DNA of 64,000 nucleotides from Sphingobacterium psychroaquaticum (GTDB lineage: Bacteria; Bacteroidota; Bacteroidia; Sphingobacteriales; Sphingobacteriaceae). The translations under genes were made by a program, and so were the position numbers. This document shows positions 35,091 to 44,116 of this stretch, one piece after another. Position 1 is the first letter of the stretch, and the number at the start of each line of letters is the position of its first letter. Below the pieces are notes generated by a model. That model saw only the letters and a program-made list of their open reading frames with translations. It searched no databases and was not told the origin of the DNA. Location of the stretch: contig NZ_FXAU01000002.1 of assembly GCF_900177625.1 (NCBI RefSeq), positions 395,707 to 459,706 of the forward strand, read 5' to 3'.

Positions 35091-35984
35091 TTAAAATTTC
35101 AGGTGCATATCGTTAATCAAACGAGCTTTGATTAAGTCGGAATTTTCTATCTGGAGCGTTTGATGCCTGCCTCCGTTTTTCTCGAAAATCTCAATCAGCA
35201 GTACCTTGTCATCGGCAATGGTAAATTGGTCTAACAGGAAGACGTTTTGTTCGATTGTTTTTCCAGCAATGTCGTCCAGTGGCTTGTAAGTCCTAAGCGG
35301 TATCATCGGGCGTTCCTGCACTACGGTACGTTTGGCTACCTTTTTATCCACTACCTTGAAATTCATAAAATCAATCTGAAATGGCACATTGGTACGGTTT
35401 CTCAATTCCGTATGGAAATAGTATTTGCCGTTGTGTATGTAAATGCCTTTGAGGATAAACTGAATACCGAAGCTCTTAGCCCCGATATGCTTTACAATAC
35501 GTTTGTCTTTCTTGTAAATCGTTTCCAACAGCAAGCCTGCCAATGACGGAGAATTGTTGCCCAATTCTTCAAAAAGCACATCGTTACCATTGGCTTTATC
35601 TACTGCCTTTTGCATCGTGAGCAGGTCATAGCTCATTGCCTCCGGATAGGAACTATAATACACATTGAAGCTGTAAAAACGTCCGTCATTCGTAATGACT
35701 GAAAAATTGGTTTCTGGTTCAAAATCCCTTACCGTTGCTTTTACACGCAACACGTTTTCTGCATCTTCTGCTTTTCCTGCAATCAGATATTCGCTGCCTA
35801 AATCCACGTAACGGATAGCGGTCGGAAAAATCAGGTGTGAAGTCTTATCATAGGTAACTTCCATTCTATACGGTTGTATCTTGCCCAATGCAAGTTTAGT
35901 TCTTGCACTATCCTGTGCGTAAGACTGTACGGCAAAGCCGAGTATCAGGGCAAATGCCCAAAAGGTTTTTAAATGATTTTTCAT
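35091..35984 (-). CDS. traN: TraN conjugal transfer protein (DUF4138)
   Basis: A 297-residue protein with a signal peptide (ending SYAQ) and a DUF4138 domain: MEVTYDKTSHLIFPTAIRYVDLGS near the start and LRNRTNVPFQIDFMNFKVVDKKVAKRTVVQE in the second half. TraN is the presumed VirB9 counterpart, part of the outer core complex with TraM and TraO. It is in standard order between traO and traM. Confidence 0.9.
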   Translation of the reverse strand: MKNHLKTFWAFALILGFAVQSYAQDSARTKLALGKIQPYRMEVTYDKTSHLIFPTAIRYVDLGSEYLIAGKAEDAENVLRVKATVRDFEPETNFSVITNDGRFYSFNVYYSSYPEAMSYDLLTMQKAVDKANGNDVLFEELGNNSPSLAGLLLETIYKKDKRIVKHIGAKSFGIQFILKGIYIHNGKYYFHTELRNRTNVPFQIDFMNFKVVDKKVAKRTVVQERPMIPLRTYKPLDDIAGKTIEQNVFLLDQFTIADDKVLLIEIFEKNGGRHQTLQIENSDLIKARLINDMHLKF

Positions 35985-36008
35985 TGTTTAAATTATTTGA
36001 GTTCAATA

Positions 36009-37343
36009 TTATTTTTTAGATACAAGGAAGACCTGATGCCCCGCTTTTAGCGTAACCTTTGGGGTTCTTACCTTTTTGGCGAAATAGCCCGAAACACCCT
36101 GTACCACGCCACGGCTTAAATCAGCAGCAACCTGTTGTCCTGCATTCTGCGTGAGCATTATGCTTGTTCCCGAAGTCTGGCTCATATTGCCCGCCATTTC
36201 GGTAAGGGCGTTCATTTCGGGCGAATACGGAACGTACAAGCCTTGCTGTCCGTCCAAATCGTAAATGGTTATATCCACCGGAATGATGTTGCCCTCTAAT
36301 TCTACGGAGGTAATTTTTAGCTGTAATCGACCTCCCTGAAATTTAGCGTTAGCTGTTACAATCGTTCCTTTTGGAATGGTACGTTGAGGCGTTTGGGCTG
36401 GCTCTAACAATCGCAATCGTACCCCTGTTTCGCCGATAACCGTTTGTGCATCGTGTACACAGGCTTTGATACTGTTTTTCGGTTGTGCCGTTTGCTCAAT
36501 AGAACCTGCGGTATAAAAGCCCCGGTTTCTTGTTTCGCTCCAATCGGCTAAAAAGGCACTGTCCGTAGGCTCACGATACAAAGCGGAAACGGTGTTCTTT
36601 CTTGTAGGTGTGAATGCCACAAAATGCTCCTTTTGAGTTGAACCTGCGGTAGCCGTACCTGCATCCTTAGCAGGTGGGGCTTCTGTCGAATTTGTACCTG
36701 TTGGCAGATACTTTGCCGCCATCTGGTAGGATTTCTCCATTAGGGCAAGCTGGTCATCAACGGTTACAGATTTAGGTACATCTTTCTCGGCTAATTGTTC
36801 TTTTAGTTCGTCCAATTGCCTGCGGAGTTCTGTTGTTTCAGAGTTGTTATCCTGATAAAATGAACCCAATGTGCTTTGTGCATTGCGGTAACTGCTCAAT
36901 GCAGGATTGCCGTTTCTTCCCGAACCTCTGCCAACGCCATAGCTGCTGTTTTCGTCTTCTTCGGGAAATTCATCATTAGGCTCTTTTTTGTCTTCAGTAT
37001 TCCAATAGTCAGAAAGCGTGGTAAGTGCATTGCGTTTTTCTTGCTCTTTGCGTTCCAGCATTTCCAACTCGTAAGCCTTGCCTTTGTCGGCAGGCATTCC
37101 TGCTCCGGTAGCCTCCGGTACTGCATCGTTCAGCCCAATGTTCTCAATTTCCTTTTTGTCTGCGGATGGTTTAAATATGAGGTACATACAACCTACGAAG
37201 ACAATTCCCATTAAGCCAAAGATGAGTGGCTTTTTGAGCTTTTCGGCTTTGTTCTGTGTACCGTCTTGCAGTCCATCAGTGGTTGCTGCCGGGCTACCCT
37301 CGGTTACCCGAACAACCGACTTTTTGTTCTCATTTTCTTTCAT
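36009..37343 (-). CDS. traM: TraM conjugal transfer protein (VirB10-like)
   Basis: A 444-residue protein with one membrane segment (about residues 38-58), a long low-complexity periplasmic region with Glu- and Pro-rich parts and a coiled coil (ELRRQLDELKEQLAEKD), and a C-terminal beta domain (ETGVRLRLLEPAQTPQRTIPKGTIVTANA, then VLKAGHQVFLVSKK-like end). This is the layout of VirB10, which spans the periplasm and couples inner and outer membrane parts of the channel. It overlaps traL by 14 bases. Confidence 0.9.
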   Translation of the reverse strand: MKENENKKSVVRVTEGSPAATTDGLQDGTQNKAEKLKKPLIFGLMGIVFVGCMYLIFKPSADKKEIENIGLNDAVPEATGAGMPADKGKAYELEMLERKEQEKRNALTTLSDYWNTEDKKEPNDEFPEEDENSSYGVGRGSGRNGNPALSSYRNAQSTLGSFYQDNNSETTELRRQLDELKEQLAEKDVPKSVTVDDQLALMEKSYQMAAKYLPTGTNSTEAPPAKDAGTATAGSTQKEHFVAFTPTRKNTVSALYREPTDSAFLADWSETRNRGFYTAGSIEQTAQPKNSIKACVHDAQTVIGETGVRLRLLEPAQTPQRTIPKGTIVTANAKFQGGRLQLKITSVELEGNIIPVDITIYDLDGQQGLYVPYSPEMNALTEMAGNMSQTSGTSIMLTQNAGQQVAADLSRGVVQGVSGYFAKKVRTPKVTLKAGHQVFLVSKK

Positions 37344-37617
37344 AAATCTTGTTTTTTAGAATTGTTGATAATGTGTCCTGCAATCTTGCAGGACTTTCAC
37401 TTTTTTTGAGGACAGGGTTTTCGATATGCTCGATGACCATATCGTTACCCGACTTTGAGGTATCGTACCATACTTTGCAAATGACACCTGCCGTAAGCAG
37501 TAGATACCCCACAAAAAAGTAAAGTGTGTATTGGTGCTGTTTCCGCAAGGGCAATGCCCGCCAGCGTTCGTCCAGCTTGTCAAAGTACCTGTCCATATTT
37601 GCTCTTAGTTTTTTCAT
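37330..37617 (-). CDS. traL: TraL-like protein (DUF3989)
   Basis: A 95-residue protein with a basic N-terminus (KKLRANMDRYFDKLDERWRALPLRKQHQY) and one membrane segment (TLYFFVGYLLLTAGVICKVWY), matching DUF3989/TraL. I chose ATG 37617 because it gives the family's usual N-terminus; longer in-frame starts add atypical sequence. It is a small inner membrane component in the tra operon. Confidence 0.85.
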   Translation of the reverse strand: MKKLRANMDRYFDKLDERWRALPLRKQHQYTLYFFVGYLLLTAGVICKVWYDTSKSGNDMVIEHIENPVLKKSESPARLQDTLSTILKNKIYERK

Positions 37618-37636
37618 AACCTTACTATTTCTGTTG

Positions 37637-38065
37637 TTATAGCTTGAAACGCTTAGGACTTTGACCTGCCTTTTGCTTCGGTTCTTCATTGACCAAAGCG
37701 ACTGCCTCAACCGCTTTGGGTGCGGATATGACTGACAGGTTTGTCAGTTCCGATTTTTTCAGCAGTTGCCCAAATTGGTCTTTCCTTGCAACCTCCATTC
37801 TGTTAAGCGAGAATTTGCCGTTCAGGTATTTTACCCACATACTGCATTCTACACTTGGCTTGTCTTCGCCCGACCATTGCAGGTAGCCCGTCAGCAACAA
37901 GTCCTGTTTAGGCAAACTATCTGTACCTTTTTGGCAGTTTTCGAGGTATTCGCCGATACTTTCCTTCAACTTTCCAGCATACGCTCCCTGCGTATGGAAA
38001 TAGCCGTTATATCCTTTATCGGTAAGGATTTTTGCAAACGTGTTTAAATCTGATAATGCTTCCAT
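37637..38065 (-). CDS. Hypothetical protein between traK and traL
   Basis: A 142-residue soluble protein without signal peptide. It lies between traL and traK with short gaps on both sides (19 and 12 bases), so it is certainly part of the transcript, but it has no counterpart in the classic CTnDOT order that I can name. The middle segment DLLLTGYLQWSGEDKPSVECSMWVKYLNGKFSLNRMEV suggests a beta-rich domain. The basic, Lys- and Pro-rich tail may be disordered. Confidence 0.6.
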   Translation of the reverse strand: MEALSDLNTFAKILTDKGYNGYFHTQGAYAGKLKESIGEYLENCQKGTDSLPKQDLLLTGYLQWSGEDKPSVECSMWVKYLNGKFSLNRMEVARKDQFGQLLKKSELTNLSVISAPKAVEAVALVNEEPKQKAGQSPKRFKL

Positions 38066-38077
38066 AAGATTGTTTTT

Positions 38078-38701
38078 TTAGCGTTCGATAACTTCTATAT
38101 CCCTGTTTTCTATCACTGCAAACTTTTCGATGTTGAAGCCTTGCGGGTTGTTGTCCGAACGGACAGAGTTCACGAGATAGCAGGAAGTAATCAGGTTACG
38201 CCTGGTCACGTTGCTCGAACGGATAATGAATTGTTTGGCGTAGGTACGCACCGCATAAGGATAGGTGTCGAAATTGCACACGACACTATCCACCTCAATG
38301 CGTTGCTGTACATTCCCCGAAATAATCCTGCTGTAATAGCCCTTTTCCGACAGGTCTTTGTAATAATCAAAAGCTGATTTATCGGCAAGGTTGAATGCCC
38401 TGCTCATATTGCTTTCGATAGCGTTCTTGTCGGGAGCAAGCGTAAAAAAGAGTTCGTGAAAACGCCTGACGTGTTCCCTTGCTTCCACAGGTCGGTTGAT
38501 ACTTGCATCTTGCGATAAGGCAAGCATCAACGATTTTCCATTATCCAGCACATAGATTTTTTGGCGTTGTTCGTCTGCAAAGCTGTAAGATTTCCAAAGT
38601 GAAAATCCTACCACGCTTAGGCAGAGAACGGCAAATACAATGGCATACAGCCGTATTTGCCTAAAACTGTTTTCGATATTTCTTAATGTTTTAAATTCCA
38701 T
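38078..38701 (-). CDS. traK: TraK conjugal transfer protein (VirB8-like)
   Basis: A 207-residue protein matching TraK: an N-terminal LRNIENSFRQIRLYAIVFAVLCLSVVGFSLW with one membrane segment (about 14-34), then a periplasmic domain of the VirB8 kind (LALSQDASINRPVEAREHVRRFHELFF). It would be an inner membrane scaffold of the secretion channel. It is followed by the hypothetical gene and preceded by traJ. Confidence 0.9.
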   Translation of the reverse strand: MEFKTLRNIENSFRQIRLYAIVFAVLCLSVVGFSLWKSYSFADEQRQKIYVLDNGKSLMLALSQDASINRPVEAREHVRRFHELFFTLAPDKNAIESNMSRAFNLADKSAFDYYKDLSEKGYYSRIISGNVQQRIEVDSVVCNFDTYPYAVRTYAKQFIIRSSNVTRRNLITSCYLVNSVRSDNNPQGFNIEKFAVIENRDIEVIER

Positions 38702-38722
38702 TTTTAAATGATTTGATTGTTT

Positions 38723-39718
38723 TTATTTCCCCATTAACTTGCCACCGATATTTCCAACTGCCGAACCTGTTCCTGCTCCGGCGATATTTCCGGTTTTCAT
38801 TGCGGCTTGGTTTACGTTACGGGTAAAGTTCCCTGCACCGCCTGCCTGAATAATCCAGCCTGTTACCGTTGGGATAGTGAAGTAGCCCACGATACCGATT
38901 ATCATAAAGATGATGTACACGGTATTTGAGGTATCAGGAATGTAAGTCGGGTCGGCAAGCATTGCTATATCCTTTTCGATAATGAGGGATTGTATTTTGG
39001 CAAGCATAGAGCTGAACAGGTCTGCCACAGGCAACCACAGGTAAACGCTGACGTATCGGGTCAGCCATTGCGTGAGCGTGGACTGAAAACCGTCCCACAC
39101 GCTTATCGCAAAGGCTATCGGACCGAGTATGGACAGGACAATGAGAAAGAACGTCCTTATGGTATCAATAACCAAAGCTGCCGCCTGAAACAGTACCTCT
39201 AACAGATTGCGAAACCAATTCTTAATAGCTTGTTCGGTTTGGTAGGCAAACCTATCCATATACATTCCCGACATCGTAATCAAATCGCCGGGCGACCAGC
39301 CCAATTCTTCGAGCTTTTTATCAAATTCCTCATTTGATACGAGATAGGCTGTTTCAGGATTTCGTAGCATAGCTTCCCGTTCGAGCAGGTCTTTTTTCGC
39401 CTGCAAATCGTTGAGGTCAAGCACCTGATTTTCGAGGATTGTGTGAGTACCCTGTACCACCGGACTTAACACGGCATTGATTGTTCCCAATACGATAGTT
39501 GGGAAAAACATAATGCAAAGCCCCAAAGCGAAAGGACGGAGCAAAGGGTACATATCAATGGGTTCAGCCCTGCTCAAAGCCTGCCATACTTTTATGGCAA
39601 CATAGAACAAAGCCCCCAATCCGGCTATCCCTTTAGCCACTGCCGCCATATCGGCGGACAGTGGGAGCATCTCATCATATAATGAGCGTAGGACTTCGTG
39701 AAGATTTTGAAATTCCAT
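38723..39718 (-). CDS. traJ: TraJ conjugal transfer protein (VirB6-like)
   Basis: A 331-residue polytopic protein with about six to eight membrane segments and a Gly/Ala-rich C-terminal tail (AGTGSAVGNIGGKLMGK). The central WLTRYVSVYLWLPVADLFSSMLAKIQ and the topology match TraJ of CTnDOT, the VirB6 counterpart that forms the inner membrane part of the channel. It is directly after traI (2-base gap). Confidence 0.9.
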   Translation of the reverse strand: MEFQNLHEVLRSLYDEMLPLSADMAAVAKGIAGLGALFYVAIKVWQALSRAEPIDMYPLLRPFALGLCIMFFPTIVLGTINAVLSPVVQGTHTILENQVLDLNDLQAKKDLLEREAMLRNPETAYLVSNEEFDKKLEELGWSPGDLITMSGMYMDRFAYQTEQAIKNWFRNLLEVLFQAAALVIDTIRTFFLIVLSILGPIAFAISVWDGFQSTLTQWLTRYVSVYLWLPVADLFSSMLAKIQSLIIEKDIAMLADPTYIPDTSNTVYIIFMIIGIVGYFTIPTVTGWIIQAGGAGNFTRNVNQAAMKTGNIAGAGTGSAVGNIGGKLMGK

Positions 39719-39720
39719 AA

Positions 39721-40353
39721 CTACCAGTATTTTTGGTTAGGAGTTCCATAGAGGTCAAGCACTCTTTTGGTATTGTTCTGCTTTTTTGCTCTTAGAATAC
39801 TTACAGAGATATTCTTATTGGTATAGTAGCGTACCAAGCTGTGGTATTCCTTTACTTCTTTGTACACTCTATCAATAATATCCATACGCTCTTTGTCGTT
39901 CAGCGAAAGGCTTGATGAGGTTACAATCTGTTTGAGTTCTTTCAGCAGTTCGGTACTTTCATTCAGCAATGCCGAATAACCATTGCTGATAGCTGCCAAT
40001 TCCTGTGCAGAAAAATTCGGGTCGTTCATCATCTTACCGAAGTTGGTAACATACATTTCGGATACGTCACCGACAAGCAATACAGTCTGCTGTACCTTAC
40101 GTGCATCTTTTACAAGATTATTTACAGCTTGTAGCTTGTCGTAATACTCCTTACCCTGTTTATACACCTTTTCCACTTCCTTGAAATTTTTAATTACATT
40201 GGATACCGTGGAAGAAGTCTGTACGATTTCATTCGCACTGTTGAGAATACCTGATGCCAGATTTGTGGGGTCGGTTACTACCCATTGTGCTTTTGCGGAC
40301 GGTGCTACGGCGAGCATTAGTGCCGTACACACCATAAAAAGGAACTTTTTCAT
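39721..40353 (-). CDS. traI: TraI protein (DUF4141)
   Basis: A 210-residue exported protein (signal ending AKAQ) with a long helical and coiled-coil region: WVVTDPTNLASGILNSANEIVQTSSTVSNVIKNF, then KEVEKVYKQGKEYYDKLQAVNNLVKDARKVQQT. This is DUF4141/TraI of CTnDOT, a VirB5-like periplasmic protein (not the F-plasmid relaxase of the same name). It lies between traG and traJ. Confidence 0.9.
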   Translation of the reverse strand: MKKFLFMVCTALMLAVAPSAKAQWVVTDPTNLASGILNSANEIVQTSSTVSNVIKNFKEVEKVYKQGKEYYDKLQAVNNLVKDARKVQQTVLLVGDVSEMYVTNFGKMMNDPNFSAQELAAISNGYSALLNESTELLKELKQIVTSSSLSLNDKERMDIIDRVYKEVKEYHSLVRYYTNKNISVSILRAKKQNNTKRVLDLYGTPNQKYW

Positions 40354-40379
40354 TTTTATGAATTTTAAAATGTTAATGA

Positions 40380-42884
40380 CTATTGATTTGCTTTGTCACG
40401 CCTTTGCATTGCGATATGCTTAATGGCGAGTTCTACGTTACCGTCCAATTCGGAAGCTAATTGCATTACCTCCATTTTTTCGGTTTCTTCTGTCGTGTAT
40501 GCGAGGTATTCCTCCAAACTAACTTCGGTGGCATAGACTGCCGAGTTCGTACCACCTAAGCCAATCCAAACCTCTTTGTACAGTCGGCTTGCATCGTTGT
40601 TCATATTGATAGAAAGTACCTGACCTTTTTCCTTATCTGTAAGCCCCAACATTGCCTGTATGTCATCGAATTTATTCATATACTTACGCTGGTCTAAGAG
40701 GATTTTACAGTCGGAATTGTTGATGATACTTTCTTTTACAATGGGCGACTGGATAATATCATCTACCTCTTGCGTAACGACAATCGCCTCTCCGAAGAAT
40801 TTGCGGACGGTTTTAAATAAATATTTTATATACTCCGCCATTCCTTCTTTGGCAATCGCTTTCCACGCTTCTTCAATCAGGATGAGTTTTCGGATACCTT
40901 TCAGCCTCCGCATCTTGTTGATAAAAACTTCCATAATGATAATTGTGACTATGGGAAAGAGGATTTTGTGGTCTTTAATCGCATCAATTTCAAACACGAT
41001 AAAGCGTTTGGAAAGCAGGTCTAACTGCTTATCGGAGTTCAACAGATAATCGTACTCTCCACCTTTATAGTAGGGTTCGAGAACGTTTAAAAAATTTGCT
41101 ATGTCAAAGTCTTTTTCCCTTACCTGTTTTTCTTCGAGTACCTTGCGGTAATCGCCCCGTACATACTCATAGAAACCGTTAAATGATGGGTAAACATCGT
41201 CCGTTTTGATACGTTCGATATAGCCGCTTACGGCATTGGAAAGAGCAACCTCTTCAGAACGGGTTGGCGGTTCATCATCACGTTTCCAGAGTGTCAGTAT
41301 TAAAGTCTTGACACTTTCACGCTTCTCAATGTCGAACACGCCATCATCGGTATAGAAAGGGTTAAAGGCAATGGGATTGTCTTCGGTGTATGTAAAATAC
41401 ACGCCGTCTTCGCCTTTGGTCTTTCCTTTGATGAGTTCGCATAAGCCCTGATAACTATTCCCTGTATCCACCAACAGGACGTGAGCACCCTGTTCGTAGT
41501 ATTGCCTTACCATATGATTTGTGAAGAACGATTTTCCCGAACCCGATGGCCCCAAAATGAATTTGTTGCGGTTCGTGATAATCCCACGCTTCATTGGCAA
41601 ATCCGATATATCCAAATGGATAGGCTTTCCGGTCAGGCGGTCAGCCATTTTGATACCGAACGGAGAGGGCGAATTGTGGTAGTTGGTTTCTTCCGTGAAG
41701 AAGCACAAAGCAGGCTCAATGAATGTGTAAAAACTTTCCTCGCTCGGAAAATCGCCTGCATTGCCCGGCATTCCAGCCCAAAACAAAGTGGCTACGTCCG
41801 TAGTGTTGTGGCGAGGCTTACACTCCATCAATGCCAATGCACTACCGCAATCGTTCTTTAACTGTTTCAGCTCCGCAGGGTCTTCCGACCACGCCATAAT
41901 GTTGAAGTGTGCCCTTATGGAAGAAAGACCGAACGAATGTGCTTCGTTCAGGTATTTTTCTATCCACTCTTTGTTGATTTGGTTTGCCCTGCTATACCTT
42001 GCCAAAGAGTGCATATTCCTTGCAGACTTTTCAAACTTTTGCAGGTTGTCTTCGCTGTTATCCAAAAACAAATATTGGTTGTAGATATGGTTACAGCTAA
42101 GGAGTAATCCCACAGGAGCAGCGAACGACAAACGGCAGTCGCTCCGGTCGGTGGATAGCTTTTCAAAACGGGTATCAGCCGATACCGTTCCGGGCAAATC
42201 GTCTGTATCGGACAAGGTGTGCAGGCTCAACCTTTTGTTTCCGATACGGACTTCTTCCGTTCCGAGTGCGATGTCCTGCATCGGTGTTCCGCTTTCCCTT
42301 GACAGGGTTAGGTACTGTTCCAACAATCCCTGCTTTTCGTCCGTTCCGATGATTTCATCTTCGGTAAGGCGTTGCAGGGTTATGAAACCGCTATCGTTCA
42401 CGATACGCTCAAACTGTGCCACGGCTTCCATAAAGCGGTGTATCGTTTCCTTGTTCCTGATTTCCTTTGGTATGAGCGTACCTTTGCAAAGCGAACTGAA
42501 GTTGCTTTGCATACGCATTCTTTCCTTAGTGGTCTTGGTCAGGAACAGGTAACAATAATGGTTCAGAAATGGTCGCTCATTAAAATGGCGTTGGTAGGAT
42601 TTAGCCAAAAAACTTTGGTCTTCCTTTGCCAAATCGGGAGCATAGCTTTCTTTGATGTACCAATCCTGTTTGTGGATGACCGTAAAATCCGGCAAGGTCT
42701 TGATAGCCTTATGCCAGGCGGAGTGAATAGCTTCGTATTCCGCCGATGCTACCGTAAACAGTTCCGGCAAACGAACCTCAAAGCAGGCGGTAATGTCCGC
42801 ATCTTTGGAAAGGATGCAGTTGTTTTCTACTGCCAACAAAGGAAATTTGTTTTCCAGCGTTGTTGTCTTTGCAACGTTTCTCAT
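40380..42884 (-). CDS. traG: TraG conjugation ATPase (VirB4-like)
   Basis: An 834-residue VirB4-type ATPase. Walker A is at about residues 443-450 (LGPSGSGKSFF), Walker B near 665 (KLILIEEAWKAI), and the late motif VVTQEVDDIIQSPI follows. The N-terminal half (about 1-400) is the VirB4 N-domain. It energises assembly of and substrate movement through the secretion channel. Its start overlaps traF by 4 bases, and traI follows after 26 bases. Confidence 0.95.
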   Translation of the reverse strand: MRNVAKTTTLENKFPLLAVENNCILSKDADITACFEVRLPELFTVASAEYEAIHSAWHKAIKTLPDFTVIHKQDWYIKESYAPDLAKEDQSFLAKSYQRHFNERPFLNHYCYLFLTKTTKERMRMQSNFSSLCKGTLIPKEIRNKETIHRFMEAVAQFERIVNDSGFITLQRLTEDEIIGTDEKQGLLEQYLTLSRESGTPMQDIALGTEEVRIGNKRLSLHTLSDTDDLPGTVSADTRFEKLSTDRSDCRLSFAAPVGLLLSCNHIYNQYLFLDNSEDNLQKFEKSARNMHSLARYSRANQINKEWIEKYLNEAHSFGLSSIRAHFNIMAWSEDPAELKQLKNDCGSALALMECKPRHNTTDVATLFWAGMPGNAGDFPSEESFYTFIEPALCFFTEETNYHNSPSPFGIKMADRLTGKPIHLDISDLPMKRGIITNRNKFILGPSGSGKSFFTNHMVRQYYEQGAHVLLVDTGNSYQGLCELIKGKTKGEDGVYFTYTEDNPIAFNPFYTDDGVFDIEKRESVKTLILTLWKRDDEPPTRSEEVALSNAVSGYIERIKTDDVYPSFNGFYEYVRGDYRKVLEEKQVREKDFDIANFLNVLEPYYKGGEYDYLLNSDKQLDLLSKRFIVFEIDAIKDHKILFPIVTIIIMEVFINKMRRLKGIRKLILIEEAWKAIAKEGMAEYIKYLFKTVRKFFGEAIVVTQEVDDIIQSPIVKESIINNSDCKILLDQRKYMNKFDDIQAMLGLTDKEKGQVLSINMNNDASRLYKEVWIGLGGTNSAVYATEVSLEEYLAYTTEETEKMEVMQLASELDGNVELAIKHIAMQRRDKANQ

Positions 42885-43213
42885 AGGGCATTCGATTTAG
42901 GAGTGAATTTTAAATAGCGGTGTACAGGCTTGCGACAAATGATGTATCGGGGATGTCTTTTTCCTGCCCCGATTTTCATTAGCCCGTGCTCGCCATATTT
43001 CCTGTTCAGTGAAAAGGTCTGCCATACAATCAGCGAAGCACCACCAGCACCGAGAAACAGGCAGATGTAAGAGTTTATTCCTGCCATATACAGTATCATC
43101 ACGAAGATGAGCGTGCCGAGCAGCCCACCTGCGAAAATGAACAGGTATTGTGCTTTCAGACCCTTAAATTCCACCGTTCTTCCTATGCCTTTGTTTATGT
43201 TGTAATTGTTCAT
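42881..43213 (-). CDS. traF: TraF protein (DUF4133)
   Basis: A 110-residue protein with two membrane segments (YLFIFAGGLLGTLIFVMILYMAG and SYICLFLGAGGASLIVWQTF) and the basic end typical of DUF4133 (KIGAGKRHPRYIICRKPVHRYL). It is the small VirB3-like component and, as usual, directly precedes and overlaps the VirB4-like traG. Confidence 0.9.
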   Translation of the reverse strand: MNNYNINKGIGRTVEFKGLKAQYLFIFAGGLLGTLIFVMILYMAGINSYICLFLGAGGASLIVWQTFSLNRKYGEHGLMKIGAGKRHPRYIICRKPVHRYLKFTPKSNAL

Positions 43214-43224
43214 AAACTAGAGGA

Positions 43225-43530
43225 TTAAAGAAAGAATGAACGCAGGATGGTAGCTGCCACGATTAAAAAGATACACGCACCAAACCAGCTTGCCGCAGTT
43301 TTGGATGTATCGGGGTCGCCCGAACTGAATTTGTTGTACACCTTAACGCCTCCGATTAACCCGACTACTGCACCTATGGCGTAGATTAATTGGGTTGCGG
43401 GGTCGAAATAAGACGTTACCATTTGGGTAGCCTCGTTGATACCTGCTGTACCGTTTCCCTGTGCGAAAGCACCAATTCCTGACAGCATAGCCACGGCTGC
43501 CAGCAAAACTTTTTTTCTCTGTTTTTCCAT
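43225..43530 (-). CDS. traE: TraE protein (DUF4134)
   Basis: A 101-residue protein with a signal-like first segment (AVAMLSGIGAFAQG) and two further membrane segments in AGINEATQMVTSYFDPATQLIYAIGAVVGLIGGVKVYNKFSSGD. This is DUF4134/TraE, the VirB2-like pilin candidate. It is the first gene of the minus-strand tra operon. The upstream region holds repeat copy B and a small hairpin. Confidence 0.9.
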   Translation of the reverse strand: MEKQRKKVLLAAVAMLSGIGAFAQGNGTAGINEATQMVTSYFDPATQLIYAIGAVVGLIGGVKVYNKFSSGDPDTSKTAASWFGACIFLIVAATILRSFFL

Positions 43531-43619
43531 AACTGAAACACATTAATTTGTTATTGTTATCCCGCACCTTGCGGGCTTTCGGGACAAAGGTGTTTCAGAA
43601 ATTAGAGCGTTATAAGAAA

Positions 43620-43655
43620 GTGGCAGTCAGTGGAATTGTTTGGCGGTGGGTGGCG
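43620..43655. repeat. Element-wide repeat, copy B
   Basis: The copy starts GTGGCAGTCAGTGGAATTG and continues TTTGGCGGTGGGTGGCG, preceded by TATAAGAA. It matches the reverse complement of copy E (52798-52833) at 27 of 36 positions, including the flanking TATAAGAA. It lies about 90 bases upstream of traE. Confidence 0.7.
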
Positions 43656-43719
43656 TTATAGAGATGAAAAAAAGAGGATATATATTTATTGGACAATGTT
43701 TATTTACTATCTTCGCAAA

Positions 43720-44031
43720 ATGAAATTTATATCTTTAATATTAGCCGTTTATGTATTGCTGTTATCAGCAGTACCGACTTTTATTGAGGATAAATGTATG
43801 CAGGAGCATACAACCGAGCAAGGACAAAACGGACAGGAAGACCAAGATTGCAATAAGGGTTGTTGTTCGCCATTTTTTAGCTGTAATACCTGTACGGGAT
43901 TTGTTTTAATTACTTTTCATTTTTCGGTTACACATTCAGTAAAAGAACCGCAAAGAAAATTAGGAACAATGCCAACACCGCCTGTTTCTGATTTTCCCTT
44001 TTCCGTTTGGCATCCCCCACAGCTTGTTTAA
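43720..44031 (+). CDS. DUF6660-like small cysteine-rich exported protein
   Basis: A 103-residue protein with a signal peptide (KFISLILAVYVLLLSAVPTFI) and a Cys-rich middle (DCNKGCCSPFFSCNTC). The pattern matches DUF6660-type proteins that precede metal-linked TonB receptors in Bacteroidota. I chose ATG 43720; TATCTTCG, a -7-like box, ends 4 bases before it. The thiols suggest metal binding in the periplasm. The TonB receptor follows after 85 bases. Confidence 0.7.
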   Translation: MKFISLILAVYVLLLSAVPTFIEDKCMQEHTTEQGQNGQEDQDCNKGCCSPFFSCNTCTGFVLITFHFSVTHSVKEPQRKLGTMPTPPVSDFPFSVWHPPQLV

Positions 44032-44116
44032 TATCTAGTGCTTTCAGCACAGTTTATTTCCTGCGGTGCTTAGCACCGCTATAATCCATTTATTCATATT
44101 AAGCATCATTTTTACA

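Noticed and set aside
38230..38245. A further copy of the TTTGGCG repeat in traK
   Set aside because: Only the short AATTGTTTGGCG part matches, without the second unit or flanking bases, so chance within coding sequence is likely. Similar short matches in the TraQ, cation transporter and relaxase genes were discarded too.
39721..40353. TraI as relaxase
   Set aside because: The name is shared with the F-plasmid relaxase, but this is a DUF4141 exported helical protein without nuclease motifs. The relaxase is MobB at 50111-51391.
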